From: Neopestalotiopsis rosae
Taxonomy: Eukaryota; Ascomycota; Sordariomycetes; Amphisphaeriales; Sporocadaceae
DNA length: 64,000 nucleotides
Assembly (NCBI GenBank): GCA_023078685.1
Contig: JALGAS010000009.1
Coordinates: forward strand, 186,001 to 250,000
Direction: 5' to 3'
The position numbers and the translations under genes were made by a program. The notes beneath the pieces are model-generated. The model worked only from the letters and a program-made list of their open reading frames with translations. It was not told where the DNA came from and searched no databases. Position 1 is the first letter of the stretch; every line of letters starts with the position of its first letter. Positions 1-13,744 of the stretch are shown here, one piece after another.

Positions 1-3000
1 CAATAACTACTTGTTTTTGATGATTTGCTTACCATATAGATATGCCTACTGCGCGAATGGGAGACAACGTGGCGGTGATCAATTAATGTATTTTGCTGTC
101 TGTCAATTTCAAGAGATGCAATGCCACTTCTCGGCTCCGTATTGTTGCTTATACCCCGGATTCTCGGAGAATATGCAGTCTACCCCCCCAACTTCATCCT
201 AGCTGCCATGCGCATCAACTCCGACGGTGCATTCTAGATACTCCCTAATATCGACGTTTTGTGCTAGCCGGAGACTTGTTCATGCCATATGGGATGGATA
301 GGTGAACGGGTGCAACCATGGATAGCGGTGTCGCCACCCTAATTCGGTCATCCTCCGCGGTTGAGGCTCAGGGTCGACTCGGCAGAAGGTGATAACGGAG
401 ATACACCTATTTGACAAGAGCGTCTGCCCTACGGATCAACGGAAGCTGCAGTTGGTGCAAAGGGTTCATCATTGGTGACGCTAAAGAATGCCTTCCAGAT
501 AGTCCGTGGAGGTCATGATTTTCTACGGTGATTCTTTCTTCGAAGCTCACTTCTTTCTGATCGGCTTGGAATCACCGATCCTTTCCTTCATGGGACGATC
601 GCCGGCGGCATGATATTGTGGACAGCGATCGACAGCCTCGTGCTACAAATGTGCATCAACGATCATGTTCAGATGACTATTCTAACAGGCAACAATGTCA
701 TGTGTATAGGGTGAGCGTAATATAGCTATGCACAAACCCCATCCGATCTCACCCCAGGCTCGCCAGGCTGCGCTCAACTCTTGGACGACACGAGTTCAGT
801 GAGCAGCCTTGCATCACTCTGACCAAGAGCCCGCTCTTTCGACCGCGTCGTTCTTGCATGAGGTTGCTCTTATCATGGGGAAATCTGTTACAGCTAGAAG
901 ATTGTATCGTGACCATGAAGCTCAACAATGGTACCCACGGTCTCACTCGCCCTCTTGTGCAGGACCCTTTACACAAATGCCGAGCACTTGACGTTGCTTT
1001 GGCTAGATAGTATGCACTGCAGATCCACGGCCGTCTGGGGGATCTTCGATTAGCCTTTTTTTCTTCTTCTTTCCTTTTGAAAATGCAACTCAACATCCAT
1101 GACTGAACTCTTGAACTAAAATACTGTCCTGTCATGCCGTGATAAGCCAGAGAGCCCTTGTGGTTGGTCTTTCTTATCGGCCGATCAAACGGCAGCTGGA
1201 TCTTGTTTGACGGATTGATCTTCGTCCGAACTTGAATTCGGACAAAAAAGACTTCGGACTTTCAGGCACCCCACGTTTTTTCGAATCATGCTTAACAGGA
1301 TTTACCCCGAAAAAGAATTCTACGATAGGTATGCATGTTGTTTCGGGGTCCTTGGTGGGGCATTATAGTGGTTTCTCATACTCAATTGCCGGCAATCCTT
1401 GTGAACCGTCTATGACACACCTTCCACTATGGGTTCATTTTACCACTTTTTACTCTGGGAAAGTCGGGCAAAAAGAAAAATACTGAATATCAGAAAATGA
1501 ATCATTCCAGCTTCAAAAACTTTTTTTCTTCTTCCTTCAATTTCCGAAAGTCAGATAAACCCTACTGACACTGAAAGCTTGGCAGCATTATTCAGGGGAG
1601 AGGTTTGAGAGGGTGTGGTAACACACAAACATTCTGGAAGGTGGGCAGGGTATGGTGGTATGTCTGTGCCATTCAAAACAACGCCTCCAGGGGTTATAGG
1701 ACGGAATGAGCACTCCTTGCGAAGGAACTTGCCGTTGATACTCTCAAATTGTATCTCCACTTCCTTCTTTTTCGGTGTGCTATCTTGTATTCTTGTTCCT
1801 CGAACCCATGCATCGCAATTCTTTTGTATCCCCATCTTGATAAGGACCTTCATGAGATGATTCAAGAACTCAAGCGGAAACCCCCCAATAGTCGCGCTGG
1901 TTGGCCTGGGCGGCCGGACGTTTTGGAGGCACGGCTGATGAACTAACATCAGACGAACTGACAAAAGTCGGGCGGCACGCGCGCGCGGTGCGAGCGTTCG
2001 TTCGCTGCAGCAGACACGGCTCAGCCTGCAACACCAGCCCGCCCTCTCAAAGGCAGCAAGGCAAGGGCACCGCTCTGCGCAGAAGCTAGAGGGCCCTTCT
2101 GCGAACCTCTCAGAGCAGGTTGTCACCCTCCATCGTCAGCTTGATCGTCGGTCGGATGTCATTCTTTCCTTTTTCCTCTCTGCCGGGGGACGTGGTGAGC
2201 GAAGCTGTGCAGGAAGAAGGCATGGAAAAGAGAAAGAATGTAGATACGTACGTACGGCAGAGAGAACGCGGGCTTCTGCATTTACCTTCTCGAAGCTTTC
2301 CTTCTCGTGCCTCCGCCCGCTGTCAGTATCTCCTTGTCATCTCATGTACCGATCGGACGACGAACCAGGGCGCGCATGATCGTGAGGCGCATTTTGCGTG
2401 CAGGTACCTGCATTTGCAGAGTCTGATCGCTATGCTAGATGACGGCACCAGAGTTTTGAGATGAACTTGTCTCGAGTTGACTTGCTACTTTGAGGTCCAG
2501 ACACTCGTTGCAGAGCATCGTGGTCATGTGAAGACAGGACTGTTGAAGGACTCTGGCTAATGCCGCGATAGGTGATGATGGCTGGAGGGGCGAATGTTAT
2601 GCCGTTCGATGAGATCCCATGCAGTGTTCATTTCCATGCTCTGCAGGATTCTCTTCCACGCAGAGACATGAGCCGAGCTCAAGGGCTTGGTGTCACTGAG
2701 TCTCGTGACTATTCGAGAGACATCTAGACCGCATTATCGTGGTCCTCCAAGTAGCCGCATTGCCGGATCTTGCCATCTTGATACATGAGTCGGGATCGCA
2801 AACCCTCAGTGCATAGTATCTCGATTACTATTCAGAGGCCGCAGTCCGTCTCTCGAGAAGGTGCAAAGCTGTGTATTCTCGCACTTCACCGCATGACTTT
2901 ATGAGGTGACGAGTTTTCAAGAACAAGCAAGAACGTTCTACATTGATATTTTCCCTGTATCGTGAGTAGGCGGCAAGTTGACGACGGAAGGCCTGTTGAG

Positions 3001-4860
3001 ATGTTTTTTTCTGCGCTCACAACTACTGTAATGCCTCATCTACCATCGCTCAAGTCCATACCACGACCAGTCTGTCCTTGCGATATACGTCACTTGGGAG
3101 GGACATGAGGTGAACATGGGCATGCTGCGGAGTCTGTTGTTCCGTAGAACAGCTCAAGTATAATTTTAGTAGTCCAAATTTTGTGCTTCGACGTGTCTCA
3201 AAGGACCTTGCGTCGCTCAGAGACTACAGTGACCATATCTCACAGTCACTGATAGTTGCATTGAGTCTTGCGGTTGGTTGTATCTGCAAAACACTACAAA
3301 TCCTATTGGCAAATGCACTTGAGCTGCAAGCCAATTACATGCTAACCTGATGTAATTAAAAGGAAGATGTGTAAGTATAGTGTTGCCAAAACTTATTACT
3401 ACTCCAAGTATTCTGTGACTATAGGGGTCAAGTTGCACCCAGAACAGACTAGCTCAAAGGGATGTGCACTGTCAAGAGTCAGATTGACCAGTTCCTTGGT
3501 TAGGTGTTACCAAGTTCATGTGGAACTAAGTTACCAGTAAGCCCAGGCTTACTATATATTCACATCATATATCCCGATATTTCTTGAATCCATCTGTTGA
3601 CATTCTTCGATCCTATCCCTCACGGGTCCACTCGGCTCAGGCAGGGCAGTATAAGGTGCTTTAATTGGCAATACGCTCACGCTGATAGGCCTTGATAGGG
3701 TGGAATGCCTCCAGATAGTGGGCTGATTAGTTGCATAATCGGCGGCGGAACTGGAGAAGCGGTTAGATTGACTCACAGTAGTGGTTGCAGCGGGCGATTT
3801 GCTGCCGCAGTGTCCCGTTGAAGAAGCTCTGCAAAGCCCTGCGCTGAAATGAAAGAATATACTAATTTATTTATTATTTCGTCTCTTTCTTAGTCGCTAA
3901 ATAATAATTATGTAAATATTGACTGCATGATACGCGAAAAGTTAGAAGGCACCGAGGTTCTCATCAGTTATTTCAATTGTTCCCTAGACTGCGGGAGCCC
4001 CGCTGGTCGGAAAGTCTTCCGGCCGCACATGCAAGCAGCTGGAGGGTCTGGCGGGTAGAGCCTTAAAAAGAGTCACTGATAGCACGGTCTGTAGTACGTA
4101 GTGGTCTGGCACTTTGGCGGCTCCAATCATGTTCCCCTCGCGGGGCTAAACGCCGGCCACAGAGCGGTCGGTCGAATCGATTACCCTGCTAAGAAAAGGG
4201 CCTGGATTGCAGCATGGTTCAACGGCTTAGAAATCTAGCTGCCACTAATATTCCAGACTACGATGACTGCTGACCTATCCGCAAAGTTCCACGACGCCTG
4301 GCTGGAAACTCACCTACCACATGCTGCTGCTACACACTTTCTTATCTTTCTACTGAGCTGGCGGAAGGTTCCCGACCGCTCCTACCTACCCGTTCTAGCC
4401 GAATGACGCTTCAAAGGTGCCAATCAAGAGCTCGATGATTAGTCCATTGGCTCCGCGGTGAATTGCCGGTGGTATCGGCGCCTGCAAGCGCTCATCCTTG
4501 TCTCAGCCCCAAGAGTCTTTATCGCACGACGACAGACGACAGATAGGCTCATCATATACGCAGCTTGATATCAGCTCCGCACCTCTGGGCTGACAGTAGC
4601 GGCCTCTTATCTGATCCTCCTGCGCACGAGTCCATCTGAGTGCTTACTCATTGTCGCATACTCTGCGATCGGCTCGAATACCTTTTCTTTACCCCAGGTC
4701 CCCGGGATAGAGTGGATCGCAAGCAACCCACTTCAGAATTAATCCTGCGCAATTGCGCTGCGCCCTCAAACGTCTCGCATTACAAGAACTTCAGATCAGA
4801 CTCAGCAGTGCACACTCAATTCTGGTTTTTCCGAAGGCCGTCACGGAGGCTGCGCACACG
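1..4860. other. Intergenic tract without a convincing gene
   Basis: I see no conserved protein, tRNA or rRNA here. The open frames present are short, overlap on both strands and lack domain signatures; the longest is a 191-codon frame on the minus strand at 1551-2126, and I do not call it. There is an AT-rich patch around 3850-3930. The last kilobase or so presumably holds the promoter and leader of the zinc-cluster regulator that starts at 4861. Confidence 0.6.
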
Positions 4861-7630
4861 ATGGAGGCCCCGGTGGCTGCTACGCCACCGCTGTCACAGC
4901 AACCGCAGAAGCAGCCCCCCGCCCCTCCGAATGTCCCGCAAAGCGATGCGCCAGTAGCAGTCCCCACGAAGAAGAAGTCGAGGCGGGGCGGCGACCCTTC
5001 CCTACAGAAGCGCCGCTGTGTATCTACCGCCTGTGTTGCCTGCCGCAAACGAAAGTCCAAATGCGATGGCGCCCTTCCAAGTTGCGCTGCCTGCGCCAGT
5101 GTCTACGGCACCGAGTGCGTCTATGATCCCAACTCAGACCACCGCCGTAAGGGCGTCTATCGCGAAAAGGTGGACAGCTCCAAGGCTCGGAGCTCGACAC
5201 TGCAGATCCTCATCGAGGCCATCCTGAATGCGACCGAGGACGAAGTGCCCGAGATCGTCCGCAAGATCCGCACATGCGAGAGTCTAGACACGGTAGCGGA
5301 AACAATCCTCAAAGAAGGCGTGGGCAACCCGGACGGCGACGACAATATGATGTTGGAAGAAAATTACACTACAGACATGCCGGTGGAGGGAGAGCGGGAT
5401 CTTGCCCGTAAAATGGGCGAGCTGAGATTAGAGAATGGATCCGTTCGCTTTATCGGTGGCACGTCTCATCTGATATACCTGGGCAATACCGCTGCAACAG
5501 ACCCCGAGCCCGAAACTATGGATCTAGCCTCGAATGTCGACCCGATAACCAGCTGGACAGAGGTTACCAAGGACACCGAGCTCGTCGTACATCTCTTAAA
5601 CATGTACTTCACCTGGCATTATTCGTATTTTGCGACTCTATCCAAAAACTTATTTTACCGAGACTTCTTCAGGGGCAAGCCAGCTGGTTTCTTGCACAAG
5701 ACAACATATTGCTCGCCCTTGCTGGTCAATGCCATGCTCGCTCTCGGGTGCCATTTCACCAACGTCGAAGGGGCATACGCTACCCAGGAGGACAGCTGGA
5801 CAAAGGGTGATCATTTCTTTGCAGAGGCAAAAAGACTGATTGTTGAGAACGATGAGTACGAGAAGCCAAGACTCACGACTGTCCAGGCATTGGCTTTAAT
5901 GTCTGTCAGAGAAGCTGGATGTGGACGAGAAGCCAAAGGTTGGGTCTACAGCGGCATGAGCTTTCGCATGGCGCAGGACTTGGGGCTCAACCTCGATATT
6001 GGTGGCATCAACACGGAAAAGGAGCAGCTCGACGAGACTGAAATCGATGCACGAAGGATGACTTTTTGGGGATGTTTCCTCTTTGACAAGTGTTGGTCGA
6101 ATTATCTGGGTCGGCTACCACAGCTACCCAAGGGCTCGTACAATGTGCCCAAATACGAAGTCTTTCCGGATGAGGATGCTGAAGACTGGTCCCCTTACAC
6201 AGATAATGGGTCGGACGAAACGTCCAAGCAGCCATCCCGGACTCGCGCCATCGGCCTTCATCTATCTAAACTTTGTGAGATCAGCGGTGATCTTCTAGTC
6301 TTCTTCTACCATCCAAACCACATTGCTAGATCGAGCGGCAAGGCAGTTGAGCTAAAAAAGCTGAGCGAACTACATCGACGTCTTGAGGATTGGCGAAAAG
6401 AACTGCCGGCAGAGCTTGAGCCCAAAGAAGGCCAACTGCCAAATGCCATCTTGATGCAGTAAGTGCCGAATAATCACAAAGTGTTCTATCGATGCTAATC
6501 GTGCTGACCCGTTGCATAGCATGTTCTTTCATCTCCAATACATCCATTTATTCAGGCCATTTTTGAAATACGCTCCTTCAGCTTCGCCTCTACCGCCACA
6601 TGTCTCTCCACGTAGGATATGTACAGCGAACGCCGGAGCGATATCCAAACTAATGCGCCTATACAAGAAACTCTATGATCTGCGACAAATTTGCAACATT
6701 GCCGTTTACATGCTACACTCCGCCTGCACAATACACTTGCTCAATCTTCCAGAAAAGACTGCAAAGAGAGACATCATCCATGGTATCAAAGCTCTCGAGG
6801 AAATTGCCGAAGACTGGATTTGTGGTCGCCGTACCCTCAGCATCATTAGTGTCTTGGCGCGAAAGTGGAACGTGGAAATGCCCGAAGAAGCTGCACACGT
6901 CTTGCAACGTACTGACGAGAGATGGGGCACTTTCAGTACGTCGGATGTGCCATCTCCACGGCCACATTCGACAACATCCCCTTCACCGCCTGCCATTGGC
7001 TCGAGGCTAGCAACTGGGAAACTCGATCAGTACAGTCCAGGAAACGCTCACTCGCAGGTTGTGAGGAAGTCAAGCGCTTCAATGTTGCCAGGAACTTCCA
7101 TGTCGCAGGAAATGCTGAACGGGCTGACTGCTCCGCAAAGCGGTTTTGCCACCTTGTCCAACATGCAAGGCGTCAACGATGCGGCCTTGATGGCAATGGG
7201 CGTAGACAGCATAAGCGGTCCATCTTGGGGCCAGCCATCGGTGACACAAGCACTACCTGGCTACCCGCCCTCGTATGCTGCTGCCACAAATAGGACAGGT
7301 TCTGGCCCCAGTACCCAGACCAGCACACGAAATGCAACGCCTAGCTCGGCCTATGCTGTAGATGGACAAGACTGGTACCTCAAGGATGGTGTCAATTGGC
7401 AATCAGGTTTTGATGCTTGGAATATGGGCAAAACTTCCAGCGGCGGGAACAATGCCTTCGCAGATTCTTCGTCCATGTTCATGTTCACCGGCAACCCTGG
7501 CAATCCTGCGACTACTTCTGGTAGTCCGAACTCGCGCCGATCGCCGAGCACGGCAACTTTCGATTTTGGAAGTCTCGACAGCTTATCAAACTCCATCAAC
7601 GGATGGGACACTCTTCCGGGTCTAGACTAA
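4861..7630 (+). CDS. Zn2Cys6 transcription factor, NirA/NIT4-like group
   Basis: Two exons (4861-6458 and 6520-7630) flank a 61-nt GTAAGT...TAG intron whose removal joins the frames through a His codon, giving 902 aa. A binuclear zinc cluster lies at residues 58-86 (C-x2-C-x6-C-x6-C-x2-C-x7-C), preceded by a Pro/Gln-rich segment and basic residues. It is followed by a linker and then a fungal-specific regulatory domain across the middle of the protein. The C-terminal 250 residues or so are Ser/Thr/Pro/Gly/Asn-rich, typical of an activation region. I chose the ATG at 4861. An in-frame upstream ATG at 4753 would add 36 residues of low-quality sequence. Proteins of this type are usually annotated as nitrogen-assimilation regulators by similarity to NirA/NIT4. 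The DNA-binding class is secure; the nitrate role is not shown by anything nearby. Confidence 0.9.
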
Positions 7631-8274
7631 TGATAGCAAACACGACCACGAAAACATATGTAGTAATGTATCAATGCGGGTAAATATGACATGATGGACC
7701 TAGAAGAGACAGACAGGTATTGGAAGGAACTAGACATTTATGTGTTCTTGTTTCATGGGATTTTTATGCGAGGAGTTTAGCGCACATATATGGGTTTGGA
7801 TGCTTTTGGTATACAAAGGTGTTATGACAGCCGCTAGTGTCTTAGACAGGCAGAGCCTCTAGGCAAACTCAATTCTACAATATATCACACAGTCACAGGA
7901 ATATCACGGTTGTTTAACCCGAGGACTAGAGGCAATCGATGGTCAACGTTGGAGTTTGTTGCTGAACCTTGACATTTGATCGTGTCTCCCGGTCGTGAGA
8001 CTCTGAAGTGTCCCAAGTGATAAGCTGCGCAACAGAAAACATCAAATGTTCGTGCCATAGGAACTCAGTTCATGCTACTTCTTCAAGAACGACTGATGAA
8101 TTTCTTCATGGGAAAGAACCCATACCATCTACATAAAGCCCCACCTAGCTACCGGGTAAAATTCTCATGGCCATCATAAGATTCCGAGACCAATCTACAA
8201 AGTGGCCTCATCCTCTCCCTTGCTTTGAGACACAGCATTGATTTGCTCCTAGTATAAACTAACCTGATCCAACA
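7631..8274. other. Intergenic: 3' region of the regulator and upstream region of the secreted-protein gene
   Basis: No coding signal. A TATAA-like stretch occurs at about 8252-8257, roughly 20 bp before the ATG at 8275. That is too close for a normal TATA box, so I do not annotate it as one. Confidence 0.4.
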
Positions 8275-8978
8275 ATGAGGCCGTTGACGATCATTACAAT
8301 AGTGCTCTGCTTTGCCTCTCAAGTGTTCGCTTATGCAATCAAGAATGCACAACCGGGCTGGATGACAAAATCCGTTAGCATGTTCGACGGTTCAACCAGG
8401 ACTCTCTACATCCGCGATACCTTTGTTCATACGGGGGGTATAGAGGCGCGCAATCACAGTGTATCAGCCAAATTCAGGTTCCAAGGAGGCACCGTACAGC
8501 ACTCCTGCGAGTCGGAGAGTTGCTCTCGCGCGCCCTGGATTACTTCCGCCGAGGCGCAGAAATATGCTGATTTGGGCATTCAGATCCTCGGTCAGCCTGG
8601 ATATTGGGAAGGGTGGAACTGGCCCGGGAGTTCCAGCACCTACAGCCTTGCTCGGCTTGCTGATTGTGAGTTTGGTATCGCCAGAGTCGATGGTCTCGAT
8701 AGTCAAGCCCTGTCAGTATTACCTCGTTGTGCTGCAATTTTTCCATGGAGACTTCCGGGCTCATATCGTTTGTTTGCGTATTTCGTTTCTCACGGTAACA
8801 CAGGTTTGGCAATCTCGACGTGGGATACCTCCTCGGCAAGGTTTCAGATGCGCAGAACGGCCTCGTCACCGCAGACGGCCGCGTCCAGGCGAGCGGCTCG
8901 ATGCTTTGCCTTGGGGCGCCCATGTCCTTTACGATCGGCAAAACGGCTTGGCCCTTGGCCGATGTGGAGAGTGAGTGA
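8275..8978 (+). CDS. Small secreted protein of unknown family
   Basis: The ATG at 8275 opens a 19-residue hydrophobic signal peptide ending in VFA, followed by a short extracellular-type protein with several Cys, Gly and Trp residues. I do not recognise the family. An intron is indicated by a GTGAGT donor at 8666. A TTTCAG acceptor ending at 8847 keeps phase and yields about 173 aa ending at the TGA at 8976-8978. That intron would be 182 nt, long for this window. The nearer CACAG acceptor ending at 8803 would retain a more natural-looking stretch starting FGNLDVGYL, but the phase fails unless a small extra exon exists. The 3' half of the model is therefore uncertain, while the signal peptide and exon 1 look real. 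It could be an effector-like or cell-wall protein. Confidence 0.5.
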
Positions 8979-10535
8979 AGAATGAAAGATTGAAGAAGAG
9001 AAAGCAGCGAAGCGCCGAGCGATGGGGCCCATGTTGATCCATTCAAGATCCGCCCCTTGCACTAGGGCGAAGGAAGATTCGTGGTCCGTGGAGTTTTATG
9101 CAGTACGGGGCCGAAAATGAGTCCAGAACGGGCAGACTGGTTCACTATAGGATGATTGTTGGGCCGCAACAAACAACAACATGTACAGTAGATACCAAAG
9201 AAGGAGAAAAATTAATTCTTGAAAGTGAAAGGGTGTCTGTAGGACTGAAGAGTGCATATGCATGTATCCCGTGACACATGCCATATGCCATTTTCGGACT
9301 TTAGCATTTCCTCCTTCATTTTCTCTCCGCAGGCTCCTCAAAGTCCATCTTTTATTCCGTACACCGACGGTCCGTAGCAGGACCTTGTACGCGGCGGGTG
9401 AGCAACACTAGGCGATACGAGAGTATGGAGTTCCCAAATCAGTGACTGCCGCTCAGTAACATAGTAGCCGGCGTCGGCTCCGAATAGTGGACCTTTGACC
9501 CCACCATTTCCCGAAGAGAAGGAAAAAATTTATATTCTACCCAAGACTTAAGTCAGGTACGACCGTACACTTGCTTGTAAAGCCTAGTAAAACCGCTTAA
9601 TTCCGAAAAAGTTGGGAAAGTGCAATGGCGGAGCCATTACTTAACAACGTCATTCTCTGCAATCGTGGCTCTCGTGATTGGACCTTCGGGCACCGGAAAC
9701 CCATCCTCTCCTGCCTCTATCTCAGCCAGGGGTCGTAATTGCCCCTACGTTGCCCCCCGTTCGAGGCTCACTAGAACACGGATGTCGGTGCCGGAGACGC
9801 CCAAAAAAAAACAATCATGATAATCCACTACGTAGGTGCCGTCCGTGGACCATGCACCCTTTGCACTCCCGGGCGTTGCGCACGCTTCCCTTTTTTCTTC
9901 GCTGTCTCGACACTTTGACCCATATGTAGTGGTCAATGACCCCGGAGGCGAAGAGAGAAAAAGTAGTCAAAAGTTTCAAACGCCCACTACTTCCCTGCGA
10001 CCTCCCATCTTTTTCTCGGCTTCGGTGCCCAGCCGTCGTCAGTGTCTCCATGCAAGCGTCCATGTTTGTTTGAACTTTGCTCTTGCAGATTCTCTCCTTG
10101 CCAGAACTAAAATTCCGCGGCCGTGGGGCAGTGCATCTATTAGTAAAGGGACGGAAACATTTCTGATTTGATTTCCTTACCTACTAGCTCTTGTTTATCA
10201 TCTTTTTATCTGGCAAGGCGCGACCCTTTGGTCACTACAAAACCTTTTTAACTGGGCATAGATTTGGCCGTGTATATTTATTCTTCAATAATCCAGCTGG
10301 TCCCTCTTTGGATCCGAATCCCATCTGAGATCAGATCCACCGCCCACACCGACTTCTGATACCCATATTGAAAGGGGGTTAGCAGAATTACCTTATAAAG
10401 AGCTCGCCAGTCCTGCTTTCTATTTTCAGGCTTGTTTTGGATAGTGAATCCAGATTCAAGGTTGCCAAGAAGGCCCGTCTACGCAGTGGGGTCCGGGTAA
10501 TAGAACACAACCCATACCTATACTAGGTAGATGCC
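8979..10535. other. Intergenic / promoter region of the MFS exporter
   Basis: No coding signal recognised. The region includes pyrimidine-rich and CTTTTT-type tracts. The final 150 bp contain a TATA-like element, listed separately. Confidence 0.5.
10394..10399 (+). promoter_or_regulatory. Putative TATA box of the DHA1 exporter
   Basis: TATAAA lies 137-142 bp upstream of the ATG at 10536, a plausible distance for a fungal core promoter followed by a 100-nt leader. This is motif evidence only. Confidence 0.35.
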
Positions 10536-12414
10536 ATGAAGGACCAACATCCCAGCCAAATGTCTTCCGTGACAGAGAAGGTTCAAGATGACATTACTTC
10601 ATCATCTACCCCAGTGGAGGGCCATGTTCGAACCTCTGGGGAGGTAGAGAAGCCACAAGGCACTTACAGCAGTCATTCAGATGACGACGACGATGACTCG
10701 AGCGACTCATCGTCCAGCCGCCGTGGCTCGAGGCGAAGCTCCATTGCCACGGCGAGAATGCGGACATTGTCACGGACCGCCTCGGACATTCACGACGGCG
10801 TGGAGAATCGTCGGGATCTCGAGATTGGCCAGCCCATGGAGCAAAAGGTCACCACCACGGCCCCGAATCCAAACGACCCGGACCTGGTCACCTGGACCGG
10901 ACCGGACGATCCCGAGAACCCCAAGAACTGGGCTTTTGGCAGAAAGTGGCTGACCGTCTTTGTCGTCTCCACCTTTACTCTCATCTCGCCCTTGTCGTCG
11001 TCCATGGTCTCTCCGGCCTTGACCACCATTGGTGCCGAGTTCAACGTGTCGGCTGGCACAGAGCAGGCCATCATTCTGTCGATATTCGTCTTGGCTTATG
11101 CCATTGGTCCCTTGGCGTAAGTCATCCTTGTTGTCGATGTATTGTTCCAGAGATTGTTGACTAACATGCTGTTGTAGATGGGGACCCTTATCTGAGATTT
11201 ATGGTAGAATGCTCGTCCTGCAAACCACAAACGTACTTTACCTGTTCTTCAACCTCGGCTGCGGTCTTGCCAAGAACAAGGGTCAGCTCATCGCTTTCCG
11301 CTTTCTGTCCGGCCTCGGTGGCTCTGCCCCCTTGGCCATTGGTGGTGGTGTCCTAGGAGATCTGTTCAATGCGGAAGAGAGAGGCAAGGCTATATCCCTT
11401 TACTCTCTCTGTCCTCTGCTTGGACCAGCTATTGGTCCCATCAGTAAGTTTGCGCTCTGGTCATTGAGACATGACTCATGATTGCTGACCTCTTGTGTCA
11501 TAGTTGGTGCTTTTGTCACCCAGAACACGACATGGAGGTGGACGTTTTATGCAACCACAATCGCAGATGCCGTCATTCAAGTCGCTGGCATCATCTTCTT
11601 GCGCGAGACCTACGTGCCCGTCTTGCTAGCTTGGAAGAGGAAGAAGCTGGTCAAGGAGACTGGTAACGGAAATCTGCACACGCCCTTTGACCACCCCGAC
11701 CGAACCCTGGCGAAGACCTTGCGTGTAGCTTTCGTGCGGCCTTTCAAGCTATTGAGCACGCAAGTTATCCTCCAGGTCCTCGCCTTGTATATGATGTTCT
11801 TGTACGGACTCATGTACATTGTGCTCGTCTCGTTCCCCAGCCTGTGGGCTACACCAGAACCAGAGGGATACGGCGAGAGCCTCGGCATCAGTGGTCTCAA
11901 CTATATTTCGCTCGGAGTTGGATTCTTCTTGGGCGCTCAGGTGACCGCCCCGCTTCAGGATCGTGTCTACGCCGGTCTCAAGGCCCGCAATGGCGGTCCC
12001 GGCCGTCCAGAATACCGCGTACCTATGATGGTCCCGGGCGCTATCCTCGTCCCAGTTGGCCTGTTCATTTACGGGTGGACGGCCGAGTACAAGACTCATT
12101 GGATTGGACCCAATATTGGGGCTGCTCTTTTTGCTGCAGGCACTATTATTGGCTTTCAGTGCGTGCAGACCTACCTAGTCGACACATATACCCGCTACGC
12201 CGCGAGTGCCGTCGGTGCGGCCACGGTCTTGCGATCGCTCGCTGGCTTTGGCTTCCCGCTGTTTGCTTCGAGTCTATATGACCGGCTGGGCCTGGGATGG
12301 GGCAACTCCTTGCTGGCATTCCTGGCCATTGCCATTGGCTGGCCGAGTCCCATAATGCTTTGGTTCTACGGAGAAAAGTTGAGAAAGAGGAGTCCATTTG
12401 CAGCTGGACAGTGA
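10536..12414 (+). CDS. MFS drug:H+ antiporter-1 (DHA1) family exporter
   Basis: Three exons (10536-11116, 11178-11443, 11504-12414) with introns of 61 and 60 nt give 585 aa. The N-terminal 130 residues or so are cytosolic, with an acidic Asp/Ser run and Arg/Ser-rich stretches, followed by the DPENPKNW-type entry into TM1 that is common in fungal DHA1 carriers. Twelve transmembrane segments follow. The loop between TM2 and TM3 has the motif-A-like GPLSEIYGR. TM5 carries LGPAIGPIIGAF, the antiporter motif C characteristic of drug exporters. The family expels small toxic or endogenous molecules across the plasma membrane using the proton gradient. The substrate is unknown, and no biosynthetic cluster is adjacent to suggest one. 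Confidence 0.93.
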
Positions 12415-13744
12415 AGTATTGTGTAGCTATTGTGTCAGATTTGCCATGAATTACGACGTCAACGGAGAGGTGGAAAAAATGTACGTCGAATTATAGTTAT
12501 TAGTAATATTTGGTTGCCAACCTCCGTCGGCGAAAGCCTATGTAACACTCCGACGCTCTAACGGACTTGTACGCAGATGTTGCGTTGAACTAGCGCAAGT
12601 CTCCGTTGACAAGCTTGGAATTTCATCCCAGATTGGACATGTTTACGTCTGCATATCCAAATAAAGAAAATTTCCCCATCACTGGACTGAAATCATCATA
12701 TGTCTGTATTTCTGTGAACCAAGCATTTGGATGTGACTTTGCACGTAAGCAGTGTATACGATCCTTGGCAGAAGAAGGGCGACGAATGAACGAAGCCGAA
12801 CTGCCCCGCAAAACTGCTTTTTAAGAACTTTTGGGTGCGCTTTCGCTAGCTCTGTCCTTTTCACCCCAAATATAATTGTCCTTGGATGGAAAGCATTGGA
12901 AATACCAGCGATTGCTCAGCAAAGTCTGTATCTAGTGCACTGCAAGCCACGAAGGGCGCGCGCAGTCTTACCCTTGAAGTAGAAGGAATGATTCACGAAT
13001 GCATTAAATCTTGAACGCAACAATAATGAACAAATTATTCCACGCACGGCTTATTACAACCCCCCGCGCCCTTGTCGGCTTCTTCTTCATGAGCATTGTC
13101 TGCGATCACTAATCCGTGGGGCACAGCACACTTGAGGGACCCCCACGATGTATTCAGGATGGCAGGGACAAAGTAACCCCGCCATGGGTCTAATCACGTC
13201 TGTAAGGAGTGACTGTCTATTAAGCTCTTGCTGATGCATTTGCTGACCACGAGGCGTGCAAGTACAGATGCACAATCGTACGGTGTTCATATACTCAATA
13301 GTGGTCAAAGAATACTCTGGAATCTGACCGCTTGCATTACGACACAGAGATGGGCGGGCAATAGATCTCTAGGTTCAGGATGAATAATGATACTATGCAT
13401 CTCCATGGATGGACTTGGCGCTAGTGCTGAAGAACGCACAGTCCCTGTTTCCAGGGCCGTTCCAAGTATTCATGGAGCCAAGCGCATTTGTCATGATCTT
13501 CTATAGGTGCATGACAAATGAAGGAATATACAACCATACAAGAAACGCATATATCAAAACTTCTACGTGATTTGTATAAAGCAGGCAGTAGATCTCGACA
13601 AAATGGATAGCTTTACTCTTGGCCATCACATATAAAAAAACAATTCATCACACAAATCCACTCTTAGATTTCCACTTTAGATATTCACACAATATTGCAT
13701 CGGATACCCCAGCAACAAGCAAAAGAACAACCACAATAAAAAAC
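12415..13744. other. Intergenic between exporter and dehydrogenase
   Basis: I see no gene in this stretch. The short frames around 12606-12980 overlap on both strands and have no recognisable domain. The last 150 bp presumably contain the leader of the short-chain dehydrogenase. Confidence 0.5.

Noticed and set aside
1551..2126. 191-codon open frame on the minus strand in the left intergenic tract
   Set aside because: No recognisable domain, no signal peptide, no splice partners, and overlapping frames on the other strand; composition looks like chance.
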